The translations under genes and the position numbers were made by a program. A stretch of DNA of 64,000 bases from assembly GCA_018267625.1 (NCBI GenBank), contig JAFDYC010000099.1, forward strand, positions 1-64,000, in the 5' to 3' direction. Below the pieces are notes generated by a model. That model did not search any database and was not told where the DNA came from. It worked only from the letters and a program-made list of their open reading frames with translations. The stretch comes from Bacteroidota bacterium. GTDB lineage: Bacteria; Bacteroidota; Bacteroidia; Chitinophagales; Chitinophagaceae. How positions within the stretch are numbered: the stretch's first letter is position 1; every line of letters starts with the position of its first letter. Of the stretch, positions 44,427 through 53,163 are shown piece after piece.

Positions 44427-45146
44427 TCATTCAATGAATTTGTAGCCGATACCGCGCACACTGTGAAAATGAACCGGATTTCGGGTGTCGTGCTCGAAAT
44501 ACTTTCGGAAGTTGAGAATGAAATTATCAATCGTTCGGGTGGTCGGATACACATTGTAACCCCAGACAACGCGCAGGATATGCTCGCGGCTCACCACTTC
44601 ATTTTTATGTTCAATTAATAGCTTGAGTAAGGCTGCTTCCTTTTTGGATAGCTCTTGTTTGTTGCCTTGTTTGTCCACGCATTCATGAGCCGAAAAATCA
44701 ATTTTACAACCATTGAATTCATAGGTATTCGCAATGGCTTGCGGCTCTGTAATCTTTCGGTTCTTCGATATCAGTTTCTCCACACGCAGCAGCAATTCCT
44801 CCAGGTTGAAAGGCTTGGTGAGGTAATCATCGCCCCCCTTTTTCAGTCCGGCCACCCGATCTGCGCCCGTGTTCCGAGCCGATAAAAAGAGTATAGGAAC
44901 GGCATTGTGTTGCATCCGGATAGTCTCGCATACAGCTAGCCCATCCATCTCAGGCAGCATAATGTCCAGAATAATCAGGTCAAAAAATTCATTCTTGACG
45001 GCCTTCAGTGCCTGAGGCCCTGTGACGGCCAGGGTGACTTCATAATCTTCCAGTTCCAGATTCAGTTTCAGCGCTTCGCGAAGGCTTTCTTCGTCCTCCA
45101 CAACCAGTAAGGAGGCACGTGCGGGTCTATCTCTTTTAATTGTCAT
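44427..45146 (-). CDS. OmpR/PhoB-type response regulator
   Basis: With the ATG at 45146 the product has 239 residues. The receiver domain has the acidic pair in VVEDEE, the phosphorylated Asp61 (LIILDIMLPEMDG), Ser/Thr in LFLSARN and Lys111 (YLTKPF). The C-terminal winged helix (about 140-237) has LSKKEAALLKLLIEHKNEVVSREHILRVVWG and TRTIDNFILNFRKYFEHDTRNPVHFHSVRGIGYKFIE, typical of Trans_reg_C. No histidine kinase gene lies next to it, so its partner is elsewhere. The upstream ~280 bases have no gene. Confidence 0.95.
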   Translation of the reverse strand: MTIKRDRPARASLLVVEDEESLREALKLNLELEDYEVTLAVTGPQALKAVKNEFFDLIILDIMLPEMDGLAVCETIRMQHNAVPILFLSARNTGADRVAGLKKGGDDYLTKPFNLEELLLRVEKLISKNRKITEPQAIANTYEFNGCKIDFSAHECVDKQGNKQELSKKEAALLKLLIEHKNEVVSREHILRVVWGYNVYPTTRTIDNFILNFRKYFEHDTRNPVHFHSVRGIGYKFIE

Positions 45147-45424
45147 TGCTCGTAATTTCTTGGCGGTTAAAATTAAAGGCCTTTCAAAAGAGTAGAACAA
45201 GATTTCAGCTTATGACACTTAAAAGATAATTGCCGGAAAACCATGATAGGCCCCACTTGGCATCACTAGCATCAGTTGATTCTATTCCATATGGTCTGCT
45301 TCACTAATTATCTTTTTTATTTAATCAGCTACATTCCACATTTCGGCATCCGTTGCGTCGAACTCTTCAGCTAAATTTCGCTGTTCGGCTTTCCATAGAA
45401 CATAAGAAAGCTCTGTGGCCCGGA

Positions 45425-47491
45425 TTACTGCTTCACAAACGACCGCTGCCCAGATTGCCCCTCCTTATCCCGCAGCAGCACCAAATAATAGCCAGGCGCC
45501 AGGCTTCCAATTGGAATTTCCTGCCGCTCCGAACCGATGCTCTGATGGATCATTTCCTCACCCCGAACCGAAAGAATCCGTACACTACCCCCAGCCAAAT
45601 GACCGATATACAATGCCTGTGTGGCCGGATTGGGATATACCTCCACTGCAGCCCCCAGCGCTTGCGACATCCCCAGCGACTGCATCTGGCAATACCGGCT
45701 GTCTATGCAGGAATCTACATACGCCGTGACGCAAACCATATAATGGCCGGCTCCCGAATATGCGTGCGATATGGTGTTCAAAAAGTTACTTCTGTAGGTG
45801 CTCTGTGTTCCATCGCCCCATTCCCAGACCAGGCTGTCCAGGTTGGTGCTGCCCAAGTAAGTGAAATATCCGGAATTGCTATAAAAACCCACCGTCTGGT
45901 AGGAGGCGGATATTGAGCAGTTGCAGTTATCATAACCCAGCTTCCCGATCCAGGCATCCGAATGTTTGGTGTTCGCACTGTGCACCGGTGCCTGGGCCGG
46001 ATGCTGCTCCACCAGCGTAGTTTGCCCCAGTACCAGCGTATCCCGAAAAGAACCGCCGCAGATAAAGCTGCCCTTCCGATCCGCAATAATTACATTGAAA
46101 ATATTCTCAGAGTAAGCTATGTAGCCCTTGGTCTTTAATGAATACAAGCGGCCTACTCCGCCACTAGCCGTATCCAGGTATGCAATAAAGGCATCGTTCG
46201 TGTCCAGCAGGGGGTTGTTGCTGATGCTGTGCCCCGGGAAGGATAAGGTGCCCCGATATACCCCGGTTAGCAGCAATTCCTTCTTTCTCAGGCATACATT
46301 CAAGCCCCAGCCGGTAGTAGCCTGCGCCTTTGCCGTCCAGATGGGGTTGCCGCTCTGCCCATCGATCTTCATCACAAAGGGGCAATAATTGTATTGAACG
46401 AAATTACTTGTATCGGCAATTGGATTGGGAAAAGGCACCCCGTTAAAATGATTATCCTTTTGTGCCGAGCCGCTCAGGTAGATATTCCCCCAGGCATCTA
46501 TCGCCGGTTTATTGGAAAGAACAATCCCGTGAATGACCGTATCGTAAATCAGAAAATTCAGGTGGCCGCTGCCTGCATCGAAACTCGCGAGGTAGCCCCA
46601 AAAAATGCCCAATTGGGTACCCGCCATATTCAGGGTAGTTGTAACGGAATTAAAGGCCGTGCCCGCCACCACAAAACGCCGTAAAGGGCTATTGTAGCGC
46701 CAGCTCGATAAGTACAAAGTACTTAATATAGGTTGCTGATACGGCAGTGCCACCCCTCCGGCAAACTGGCCGCTGGAGGTGTATTTCAATACGTTCATCC
46801 CGGGAGTAGTCACCTGATACGCGCCGCCGCCATAGCTGCCCGGGCTAAGGTAGCAAAACATAAAGCAGGTGTCGCCCGAAGGGGTAGCATCCAGGTCCAC
46901 GAGGGCCGAGCGCTGGGCCATTGCGGCGCTGAGGGTGTCCGGCTGGGGCATCCGCAACCATTGAAACTGACCATTGAAATCCCATTTGGCCAGGAATATG
47001 TTCTTCGTTGTATTGCCCGTCACGGTGTCGGTTCCAAAATGACAACCGCTGCTCCCAAGCGCAAAGTTGGAGTTCGTCATTCCGCCTACATACACCCCCT
47101 GATCATCGCAGCGGACACCTACAGCCAAATCACTGTCCAGGTTGCTGCCAATCACTTTGCTCCAGCGGAGCTGCCCGGTACAAGTGTAGCTGCTGAGCAT
47201 CAGGTCTGAGCGGCCCCAGCCACTCAAGGGCAGGCCATTCAGGTCTAAATATTTGCTCAATACCAGCGAGACGGCATACACATTGTTTTGCGCATCGGTA
47301 GTGACATCCACCACAGAATTCCAGCCCTGCACCCGGTCACCAGAATAAATCGACCCACCAATCCCCCGGCCTGAAACTTCAACAGAATCACCGCCATGCC
47401 GTTGGGCCCAGATCCAGCTTTGGGCCTGAGTGCGGGCAGCAGGCAGCATCCCCAACAGGCTGCTGCACATAATAAGGGCGATATGCTTCAT
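45425..47491 (-). CDS. Secreted SBBP-like repeat protein with PKD domain and type IX sorting domain
   Basis: With the ATG at 47491 the product has 688 residues; a further in-frame ATG 33 bases upstream is less likely because the signal peptide (MKHIALIMCSSLLGMLPAARTQA-Q) begins at 47491. Residues ~25-500 hold repeats of the beta-propeller kind (DVTTDAQNNVYAVSLVLS, GVRCDDQGVYVGGMTNSNF, IDAWGNIYLSGSAQKD, IIADRKGSFICGGSF), as in SBBP/NHL-like secreted proteins. A PKD domain with WEWGDGTQSTY and HAYSGAGHYMVCVTAY lies near 560-590. The C-terminal ~75 residues (VYPNPATQALYIGHLAGGSVRILSVRGEEM...LAPGYYLVLLRDKEGQSGQRSFVKQ) are a type A sorting domain. It is therefore a type IX substrate, secreted or attached to the cell surface. 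Confidence 0.9.
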   Translation of the reverse strand: MKHIALIMCSSLLGMLPAARTQAQSWIWAQRHGGDSVEVSGRGIGGSIYSGDRVQGWNSVVDVTTDAQNNVYAVSLVLSKYLDLNGLPLSGWGRSDLMLSSYTCTGQLRWSKVIGSNLDSDLAVGVRCDDQGVYVGGMTNSNFALGSSGCHFGTDTVTGNTTKNIFLAKWDFNGQFQWLRMPQPDTLSAAMAQRSALVDLDATPSGDTCFMFCYLSPGSYGGGAYQVTTPGMNVLKYTSSGQFAGGVALPYQQPILSTLYLSSWRYNSPLRRFVVAGTAFNSVTTTLNMAGTQLGIFWGYLASFDAGSGHLNFLIYDTVIHGIVLSNKPAIDAWGNIYLSGSAQKDNHFNGVPFPNPIADTSNFVQYNYCPFVMKIDGQSGNPIWTAKAQATTGWGLNVCLRKKELLLTGVYRGTLSFPGHSISNNPLLDTNDAFIAYLDTASGGVGRLYSLKTKGYIAYSENIFNVIIADRKGSFICGGSFRDTLVLGQTTLVEQHPAQAPVHSANTKHSDAWIGKLGYDNCNCSISASYQTVGFYSNSGYFTYLGSTNLDSLVWEWGDGTQSTYRSNFLNTISHAYSGAGHYMVCVTAYVDSCIDSRYCQMQSLGMSQALGAAVEVYPNPATQALYIGHLAGGSVRILSVRGEEMIHQSIGSERQEIPIGSLAPGYYLVLLRDKEGQSGQRSFVKQ

Positions 47492-47631
47492 CCTTATGGT
47501 TGAAGGCCGATTCAGAGACATCATAACGGTAAGATAAAACGCTACAGTCTAAAAATAACAGGCCGGGCAGATAAGGGATGGGTATCCGATTGAATTTAAC
47601 AACAATATTACAAAAAAAAAGCAAGAGTAAT

Positions 47632-47639
47632 TATGTTTG
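47632..47639 (+). promoter_or_regulatory. -7 promoter box of the small exported protein gene
   Basis: TATGTTTG matches TAnnTTTG exactly. It would start transcription near 47646, 20 bases before the ATG at 47666. It overlaps an upstream in-frame ATG (47633), which supports the downstream start. Confidence 0.6.
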
Positions 47640-47665
47640 AAGCGAACCAATTAACCAAAATATTA

Positions 47666-48133
47666 ATGAAATCAAACATTCTCATCCTGTTCCTTGCTCT
47701 TTGCACAACCAGCGGCCTGCGTGCACAAAACATTGATGTGATTAATAACACCAGTTGTGCGGTGCTGGTCACCTTACGTGCCTTTGAATCGAAAGTCAAT
47801 CTATGTAAGGTTGCCGGTGGTACGAACCCGCTCTATAGTGCTCCCTATAGCACTAGCACCTACGGACAAAGCAGTTGGGTACCGCCGCCACCCGGCTATC
47901 CTTATTCCTATAGCGGGAAGGGTTATGCCTGGGGGTACGCCAACGTAGGTATTACCAACCCTTCGCCGGGTTATGAATACAGTGTTTCTGTAGGCGATCC
48001 GGCCGTTTCATGCGATCCCACATTATCATTTTCTGCCCCTCCATGGTATAACCCAACCTGCGGGATGAATATGAATGTCTCTTTTGTTCCTGGGTCTGGC
48101 TCCTCTAATGCGCAGGTAATCATTAATCCCTAA
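47666..48133 (+). CDS. Small exported protein with Cys pairs, function unknown
   Basis: The 155-residue product has a clear signal peptide (MKSNILILFLALCTTSGLRA-Q, cut near residue 20). The mature part starts IDVINNTSCAVLVTLRAFE and is rich in Tyr, Pro and Ser (YSAPYSTSTYGQSSWVPPPPGYPYSYSGKGYAWGYANVG). It has four Cys residues that may form disulfides and a C-terminal strand NAQVIINP. The family is unknown; it may be a surface or matrix protein. It has its own promoter and terminator. Confidence 0.75.
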   Translation: MKSNILILFLALCTTSGLRAQNIDVINNTSCAVLVTLRAFESKVNLCKVAGGTNPLYSAPYSTSTYGQSSWVPPPPGYPYSYSGKGYAWGYANVGITNPSPGYEYSVSVGDPAVSCDPTLSFSAPPWYNPTCGMNMNVSFVPGSGSSNAQVIINP

Positions 48134-48177
48134 TCGGGTTCCGGTTCAGAGGATTTATCTCATTCATTGCCGTTCTA

Positions 48178-48214
48178 AAGAGGGTGTTTCTTGCGGAAAC
48201 GCCCTCTTATTTTT
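48178..48214 (+). terminator. Rho-independent terminator of the small exported protein gene
   Basis: The 13-bp stem AAGAGGGTGTTTC / GAAACGCCCTCTT (one G-U pair) is followed by ATTTTT, 45 bases after the stop. Confidence 0.9.
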
Positions 48215-48264
48215 AGATGATAAGGTGTATGCCCAGAGCTGGTGCACGCAAACCCAATCTTGGT

Positions 48265-48392
48265 GCCGGATAAAGCTGTGGAAACAGATGCTACAGGCAA
48301 AGCTTAATAGTAGCACAGGCCCCGCAGTGTGCGACGCAACGAAGCTGCATCAGGGCGCTGAAGCCGGCTAAAAAAATCTCAATAGTATCCAA
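48265..48392. repeat. Dispersed intergenic repeat, copy B
   Basis: This is the second copy of the block at 1211-1326. The core 48329-48364 (GTGCGACGCAACGAA, GCATCAGGGCGCTGAAGC) differs from the first copy by one inserted base and one substitution. The flanks share ACAGAT.CTAC, AAAGCT and TAGCAC.GGCCCC upstream and AAAAAATC and GTATCCA downstream. It fills most of the ~300-base gap between a terminator and the end of rho. Confidence 0.7.
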
Positions 48393-48513
48393 AGTCAGTG
48401 GCTACGTATTTCTTCCAAGGGCAAAAGCAAAACTCCATGCCTTCCCTGCCTAAAATGAATAAGCGGCAATCATGAATCATGTTGCAGTTTTCTTTCTCCT
48501 TAAAAGGAGCTAA

Positions 48514-50517
48514 TTATTTATTCATCGTAGCCAGAAACTCTTCATTGCTGGCGGTTCCGCGCATTTGCTTCAGCAGGAAGTTCATGGCTTCATCGGTGTT
48601 CATGTCTGTGATGTGTTTGCGAAGAATCCACATCTTATTGTGCACGTCCTGGGGCAGCAGTAAGTCATCGCGGCGGGTGCTGGAGGTGGTGATGTCAATG
48701 GCCGGGAAGATGCGCTTGTTGGCTAAGCGGCGGTCGAGCTGAAGTTCCATATTGCCGGTGCCTTTAAACTCTTCAAAGATGACTTCGTCCATCTTCGAAC
48801 CGGTGTCTATGAGGGCCGTGGCGAGGATGGTGAGCGAGCCACCGTTTTCGATTTTTCGGGCGGCACCGAAAAACTGCTTGGGCTTTTGCATGGCATTGGC
48901 TTCCACACCTCCCGAGAGCACCTTGCCAGAAGCTGGAGCCACGGTGTTGTGGGCGCGTGCCAGGCGGGTGATAGAGTCGAGTAAAATAACCACATCATGC
49001 CCTACCTCGACTAATCTTTTAGCCTTTTGCAAAGCAATGGCAGAGACCTTCACGTGCTTGTCTGCCGGTTCGTCGAAAGTTGAAGCAATTACCTCTGCAC
49101 GCACGCTGCGCTGCATGTCTGTCACTTCTTCCGGGCGTTCATCAATGAGCACCACCATCAGATAAACTTCCGGGTGGTTTTTGGCGATGGAGTTGGCAAT
49201 TTCCTTTAGGAGCATGGTTTTCCCCGTCTTGGGCTGTGCCACAATCAGGCCACGCTGCCCCTTGCCGATGGGCGTAAAGAGGTCAACGATACGAGTGGAA
49301 TAATTATTGGCTTCGCTGGGCTTGCCTGTTGTCAGGTTCAGCTTTTCGAAAGGAAAGAGCGGTGTGAGATAATCGAAAGGAACGCGGTCGCGGATTTCGT
49401 CCGGCTGGCGGCCATTGATGGTTTCCACTTTTACGAGCGCAAAATATTTTTCTCCTTCTTTCGGAGTGCGAACTGTTCCTTTTACGCTGTCGCCCACCTT
49501 CAATCCATAGAGCTTGATTTGTTGCTGCGATACATATACATCGTCTGGTGAAGAGAGGTAATTGTAATCTGCAGAGCGAAGGAAGGCATAACCTTCCGGC
49601 ATCATCTCAACCACGCCTTCTCCTTTCACAACGCCATCAAATTCGGATTGGAAAGCAGGCTTTCTGGGCGGCGGAGCTGGTTGTTGTTGCTGGTTGGGAT
49701 GCAGGCTTGCTTCCGTAGCCTCCGTAGCAGGTTGTTGTTGTTGTTGTTGGGGTCCTTGCAGGCGCGGCTGAAAGTTGGGGCGAGGCTGTTGTCCCTGTTG
49801 GTTGGGGTTCTGATTAGGATTCTGGTTCGGATTCTGAGGATAGGGCCTGCGTTCAGCAGGTTGTGGGTTGGGCGTAGGCTGATTGTTTTGATAGCGGGGG
49901 CGACCATCCTGCTGAAAATTATCGCGTCGGCCATTTGCTGCATCGCGTGGAAAACGCGGACGCTCCAAAGGGGTTTGACCAGCCTGGGTACCGGAATTCT
50001 GACCCGTAGGCGGAACGGGTGCCGGGCTGCCAGGCGCGGGCATCGGAGGCTTGACACCTGGCTCGGCAGGTGCAGGGCGTGCGTCGGGTGTGGACTGCAC
50101 TTTTCCGGCTTCCTCATTACGGGCTACCTGCGCCCATTCAGAAGCTGTTTCCATGCTCTGGGCATCCACAGAAGCGGGAGGTGGCACGCTGGCTTCTGAA
50201 GTATTCTTAGGAGGGCGACCCCTGCGTTTTTTGGGTGCTTCAGAAGCTGCTGCATCTGCTGCGCCTTCCTGCATACCTTCGGAGCCTTCTTCTTTTTGCT
50301 TCGGTGGACGTCCCCTCTTCTTACGCACCACTTCAGCCTCGCTACCCTGAGGGTGATTATTTTCCACTTTGGACGCATTTAGTGCTTGCCGGTCGAGGAT
50401 GGTGTAAATCAGACGCTGCTTATCGAGGAGGTCCGCATTGCTAATCTGAAGATGCTGTGCGAGGTCTTTGAGTTCGGGCAGCAACAGCTCATTGAGCTGA
50501 TTAATGTCGTAAGGCAT
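48514..50517 (-). CDS. rho: Transcription termination factor Rho with long low-complexity insert
   Basis: The 667-residue protein has a Rho N-terminal domain ([39 protein letters not shown]), then about 230 residues of low-complexity sequence rich in Asn, Gln, Pro, Gly and Arg, including two AT-hook-like [17 protein letters not shown] pieces and runs of NPNQ. The primary RNA-binding cold-shock-like fold follows ([50 protein letters not shown]), then the ATPase core with Walker [14 protein letters not shown] (near 426) and [13 protein letters not shown]. The insert is typical of Bacteroidota Rho and may support RNA binding or condensate formation. It is transcribed as a single gene or after the epimerase. 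Confidence 0.97.
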   Translation of the reverse strand: MPYDINQLNELLLPELKDLAQHLQISNADLLDKQRLIYTILDRQALNASKVENNHPQGSEAEVVRKKRGRPPKQKEEGSEGMQEGAADAAASEAPKKRRGRPPKNTSEASVPPPASVDAQSMETASEWAQVARNEEAGKVQSTPDARPAPAEPGVKPPMPAPGSPAPVPPTGQNSGTQAGQTPLERPRFPRDAANGRRDNFQQDGRPRYQNNQPTPNPQPAERRPYPQNPNQNPNQNPNQQGQQPRPNFQPRLQGPQQQQQQPATEATEASLHPNQQQQPAPPPRKPAFQSEFDGVVKGEGVVEMMPEGYAFLRSADYNYLSSPDDVYVSQQQIKLYGLKVGDSVKGTVRTPKEGEKYFALVKVETINGRQPDEIRDRVPFDYLTPLFPFEKLNLTTGKPSEANNYSTRIVDLFTPIGKGQRGLIVAQPKTGKTMLLKEIANSIAKNHPEVYLMVVLIDERPEEVTDMQRSVRAEVIASTFDEPADKHVKVSAIALQKAKRLVEVGHDVVILLDSITRLARAHNTVAPASGKVLSGGVEANAMQKPKQFFGAARKIENGGSLTILATALIDTGSKMDEVIFEEFKGTGNMELQLDRRLANKRIFPAIDITTSSTRRDDLLLPQDVHNKMWILRKHITDMNTDEAMNFLLKQMRGTASNEEFLATMNK

Positions 50518-50869
50518 GAAAGAAGGTAAAAGATGAAACAGTACCTGAAAAGCAAACAGGCAGTGTTACGCTGAGATTAGATTTCGATAATGTTGCAATG
50601 CAGCAGCAATGCTTTGACAGAAAAGGTTGTCAGCAGAAGAGAAATAAAAGAAGGAATCCTGCGGGGAATGCTGTAAAGAACCTACAGCAAATGAGTTTGT
50701 TGAACGGCCGTTCAACGCTGCAATTTTACGAAGCTTTCTTCATAAGAAGCAAAAAAAATTAGCCTGGAATTTTGCTTGTGACGTATTAATTCAGTGATTT
50801 CCCCAAAGTGCACAGGAACAGAAAACGCTTCCATTCATATAGGGAATACGGGCTTTTCAGCAGAAAGTA
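50518..50869. other. Gap upstream of rho with a perfect 18-bp palindrome
   Basis: No gene is visible in these 352 bases. The palindrome GTTGAACGGCCGTTCAAC (50699-50716) is the only strong structure; it has no T-run and looks more like a dimer-binding operator than a terminator. Confidence 0.6.
50699..50716. promoter_or_regulatory. 18-bp palindromic operator candidate upstream of rho
   Basis: GTTGAACGGCCGTTCAAC is its own reverse complement over all 18 bases. The inner TGAACGGCCGTTCA pattern resembles TetR-family operators in general. It lies 182 bases ahead of the rho start. Confidence 0.5.
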
Positions 50870-51862
50870 TCAATCGGTCAATTGTTGTTTAAATGCCGCA
50901 GCCATTCGTTGAATAGTTTGCGACATAGGCGTGTATCGAAATTCAGGAAAGGCCTGAAGCCATTTTTCGGGATTATAGAAAGATTGGGTTTGGGCATTGC
51001 GTGCTGTTTCGCGGGTGATGGTGGCCGACTTTCCCGTACAGGCTGATTTCAACGCTGAGAAACGCCAAACAATTTGTGACAGAAATGGCCCTGCCGAAAA
51101 GCGGGGCGGGCGTTTCCCTAAAGATTCCGCCATTAGGCTAAATATTTCGCGATAGCTGCGGTTGTTTTCACTGATGATAAAACGTTCGGCTGTAAGAGAA
51201 GAAGCCATCAAAGACATGGCTGCCAGCACCACATCCTGAACATCTACAAACGCGGTTGTGCCCTGAGTATAGAAGGGAAATTCTTTGAAGGCAATCTTCA
51301 TCAGTGCGGGGGCTCCATGCTTCCATCCTCTTGCTACGATAGGCTCGCCCATAATGATTCCGGGGTTGAGCATCGCGGCTTCCAGTCCTTCACCAATGCC
51401 GCGCCACACCTCCATTTCAGCAGCATATTTGCTCTGGCCATAGGCAGAATTGAGTTTACTCTCTTCCCATTGCGCTTCTTCGTTTATTAGCTCCTGACGG
51501 CTGTTTCTGCCCAATGCTGCTATGGATGAAATATGAATCAGCTTGCGAATGCCGGCATTCAACGCTTCGTTGACGAGATTGGCTGTCGCTTCAAAATTGT
51601 TGTGCAGCATTTCTGCCCTGCGCCCCGGATTGAAGGACACCAAAGCAGCGCAGTGATACACATCCTGAATGCCGATTAAGGCTGCTTCTACATCAAATAC
51701 ATCGAGTAAGTCGCACCGCATCCATTCCACACCGGGCCAGGTTCGCATTGTAGCATCGGGCTCTGAGTTCCGGTAGAGGGCACGCACAGAAAACCCTTTC
51801 TCAGAAAGCCTTTTCGTGAGGTGAGCTCCCACAAAACCACTGGCGCCGGTTACTAATATCAA
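50870..51862 (-). CDS. NAD-dependent epimerase/dehydratase family protein (extended SDR)
   Basis: With a TTG start at 51862 (MILVTGASGFVGAHLTKRLSEKGFSVRALYRN) the protein has 330 residues and begins, as usual, at the Rossmann strand; a TTG at 51904 would add 14 residues. The NAD(P)-binding motif GASGFVG, the DLLDVFDVEAAL segment, the catalytic Ser in ISSIAALG and YxxxK (YGQSKYAAE) are present. Extended SDRs act on nucleotide sugars, dihydroflavonol-like or steroid substrates; the C-terminal part does not give away which. It follows pheS by 42 bases and likely shares its transcript. Confidence 0.88.
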   Translation of the reverse strand: MILVTGASGFVGAHLTKRLSEKGFSVRALYRNSEPDATMRTWPGVEWMRCDLLDVFDVEAALIGIQDVYHCAALVSFNPGRRAEMLHNNFEATANLVNEALNAGIRKLIHISSIAALGRNSRQELINEEAQWEESKLNSAYGQSKYAAEMEVWRGIGEGLEAAMLNPGIIMGEPIVARGWKHGAPALMKIAFKEFPFYTQGTTAFVDVQDVVLAAMSLMASSLTAERFIISENNRSYREIFSLMAESLGKRPPRFSAGPFLSQIVWRFSALKSACTGKSATITRETARNAQTQSFYNPEKWLQAFPEFRYTPMSQTIQRMAAAFKQQLTD

Positions 51863-51904
51863 GATGCAGTTGCGGATGGTGAATAGTTGGCCCGCAAGGG
51901 GCAA

Positions 51905-52936
51905 CTACAAGGCTTCAAATTGCTTTAAAAAACGGAGGTCGTTTTGGGAATAAAGGCGCAAATCATTGACCCGAAACTTGATTTGTGTGATGCGTTCCAC
52001 TCCCATGCCGAAAGCAAAGCCGGTATATCGCTCCGGGTCGAGATTGAAATTGCGCAGCATATTGGGGTGCACCATGCCACAACCCAGGATTTCCACCCAG
52101 CCCGTCTGTTTACACAGGCTACATCCTTTGCCCCCGCAAACGGTGCAGGAAATATCCATCTCGGCACTGGGCTCCGTAAAGGGAAAATAGGAAGGACGAA
52201 AACGAACCTTCGTTTCGGCTCCAAACATTTCAGTCACGAAATAATAGAGTGTCTGTTTGAGGTCTGCAAAGGAGACACCTTCATCTACATAAAGCCCTTC
52301 ACATTGGTGGAAAAAACAGTGTGCTCTTGCAGAAATTGTTTCGTTTCGATAGACACGTCCCGGGCAAATAACCCGCACCGGCAATGTTCCTTTTTCTAAA
52401 ATGCGTGCCTGAACCGATGAGGTATGCGTGCGCAGCATCCAGTCCGGATTTTGAGACAAGTAAAAAGTGTCCTGCATATCGCGGGCCGGGTGGTCAGCAG
52501 GCATATTCAGGGAGTTGAAGTTGTGCCAGTCATCTTCAATTTCCGGGCCGGTAGCTTCTGAAAAGCCCATTCGTTCGAAGATGGATACAATGCGATTTTC
52601 CACTACCCGGAGGGGGTGTCGGGTTCCGTTAGGCAACAGAGGGCCTGGTAAGCTCGAATCATCTGATGCAGCTCCATTCGGTGTTTGTTCATTCTGCACT
52701 TGAGCAGCCTGAGTTTCGAAGCAGGATTCTGCCAGCTCTTTAAATGAGTTCAGCATTTGCCCGGCCTGTTTGCGTTGCTCAGCCGGAACATGCTTCATGT
52801 CGCCAAACAGGGCTTTAACGATGCCTTTCGTTCCTAAAAAGCGAATACGAAACGCTTCTAATTCTGTTGCATCTGCAGGCTTAAACCCTCTTATTTCTGC
52901 CTCGTAGGCTGCTAGTTTCTCCTGTAAGGATTGCAT
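51905..52936 (-). CDS. pheS: Phenylalanine-tRNA ligase alpha subunit
   Basis: The ATG at 52936 gives 343 residues; the open frame upstream overlaps a promoter-like box. The N-terminal coiled coil (MQSLQEKLAAYEAEIRGFKPADATELEAFRIRFLGTKG) that recognises tRNA is complete. The class II motifs are present: motif 1 HPLRVVENRIVSIFERMGFSEATGPEIEDDWHNF, motif 2 LPVRVICPGRVYRNETISARAHCFFHQCEGL, the segment FRPSYFPFTEPSAEMDISC, and motif 3 GFAFGMGVERITQIKF. It charges tRNA-Phe together with PheT, which is not in the window. A four-Cys cluster (CTVCGGKGCSLC) is the usual zinc-knuckle-like insertion. Confidence 0.97.
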   Translation of the reverse strand: MQSLQEKLAAYEAEIRGFKPADATELEAFRIRFLGTKGIVKALFGDMKHVPAEQRKQAGQMLNSFKELAESCFETQAAQVQNEQTPNGAASDDSSLPGPLLPNGTRHPLRVVENRIVSIFERMGFSEATGPEIEDDWHNFNSLNMPADHPARDMQDTFYLSQNPDWMLRTHTSSVQARILEKGTLPVRVICPGRVYRNETISARAHCFFHQCEGLYVDEGVSFADLKQTLYYFVTEMFGAETKVRFRPSYFPFTEPSAEMDISCTVCGGKGCSLCKQTGWVEILGCGMVHPNMLRNFNLDPERYTGFAFGMGVERITQIKFRVNDLRLYSQNDLRFLKQFEAL

Positions 52937-52942
52937 AGGCCG

Positions 52943-52950
52943 CGAAGGTA
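52943..52950 (-). promoter_or_regulatory. -7 box of pheS, TACCTTCG variant
   Basis: On the minus strand this reads TACCTTCG, the same octamer as ahead of rplK and one base off TAnnTTTG. It lies only 6 bases from the chosen ATG, so the pheS mRNA would be leaderless or nearly so. Confidence 0.4.
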
Positions 52951-53163
52951 GGGGGCGAACGAGCTTGCAGGCCTGAAGCCCATGCTCACTTGGGCATTCA
53001 GATTGCTCACGGGAAAATGTTTGCAATCTCAATGATGCTCTAATCTTTTTGTTGCTTCTTTTTTTTGCTCCCAGTTATTATTCCAGTGTGGCAATAGAGC
53101 ACTTGTACCCGTCTTTCCATCTTTATGCCGGCAAGAGGATGATAGAATAGTTGTTCAGGAACC

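Noticed and set aside
48497..48512. Hairpin just after the rho stop as terminator
   Set aside because: The short CTCCTT/AAGGAG stem is followed by purines, not T residues, on the minus strand.
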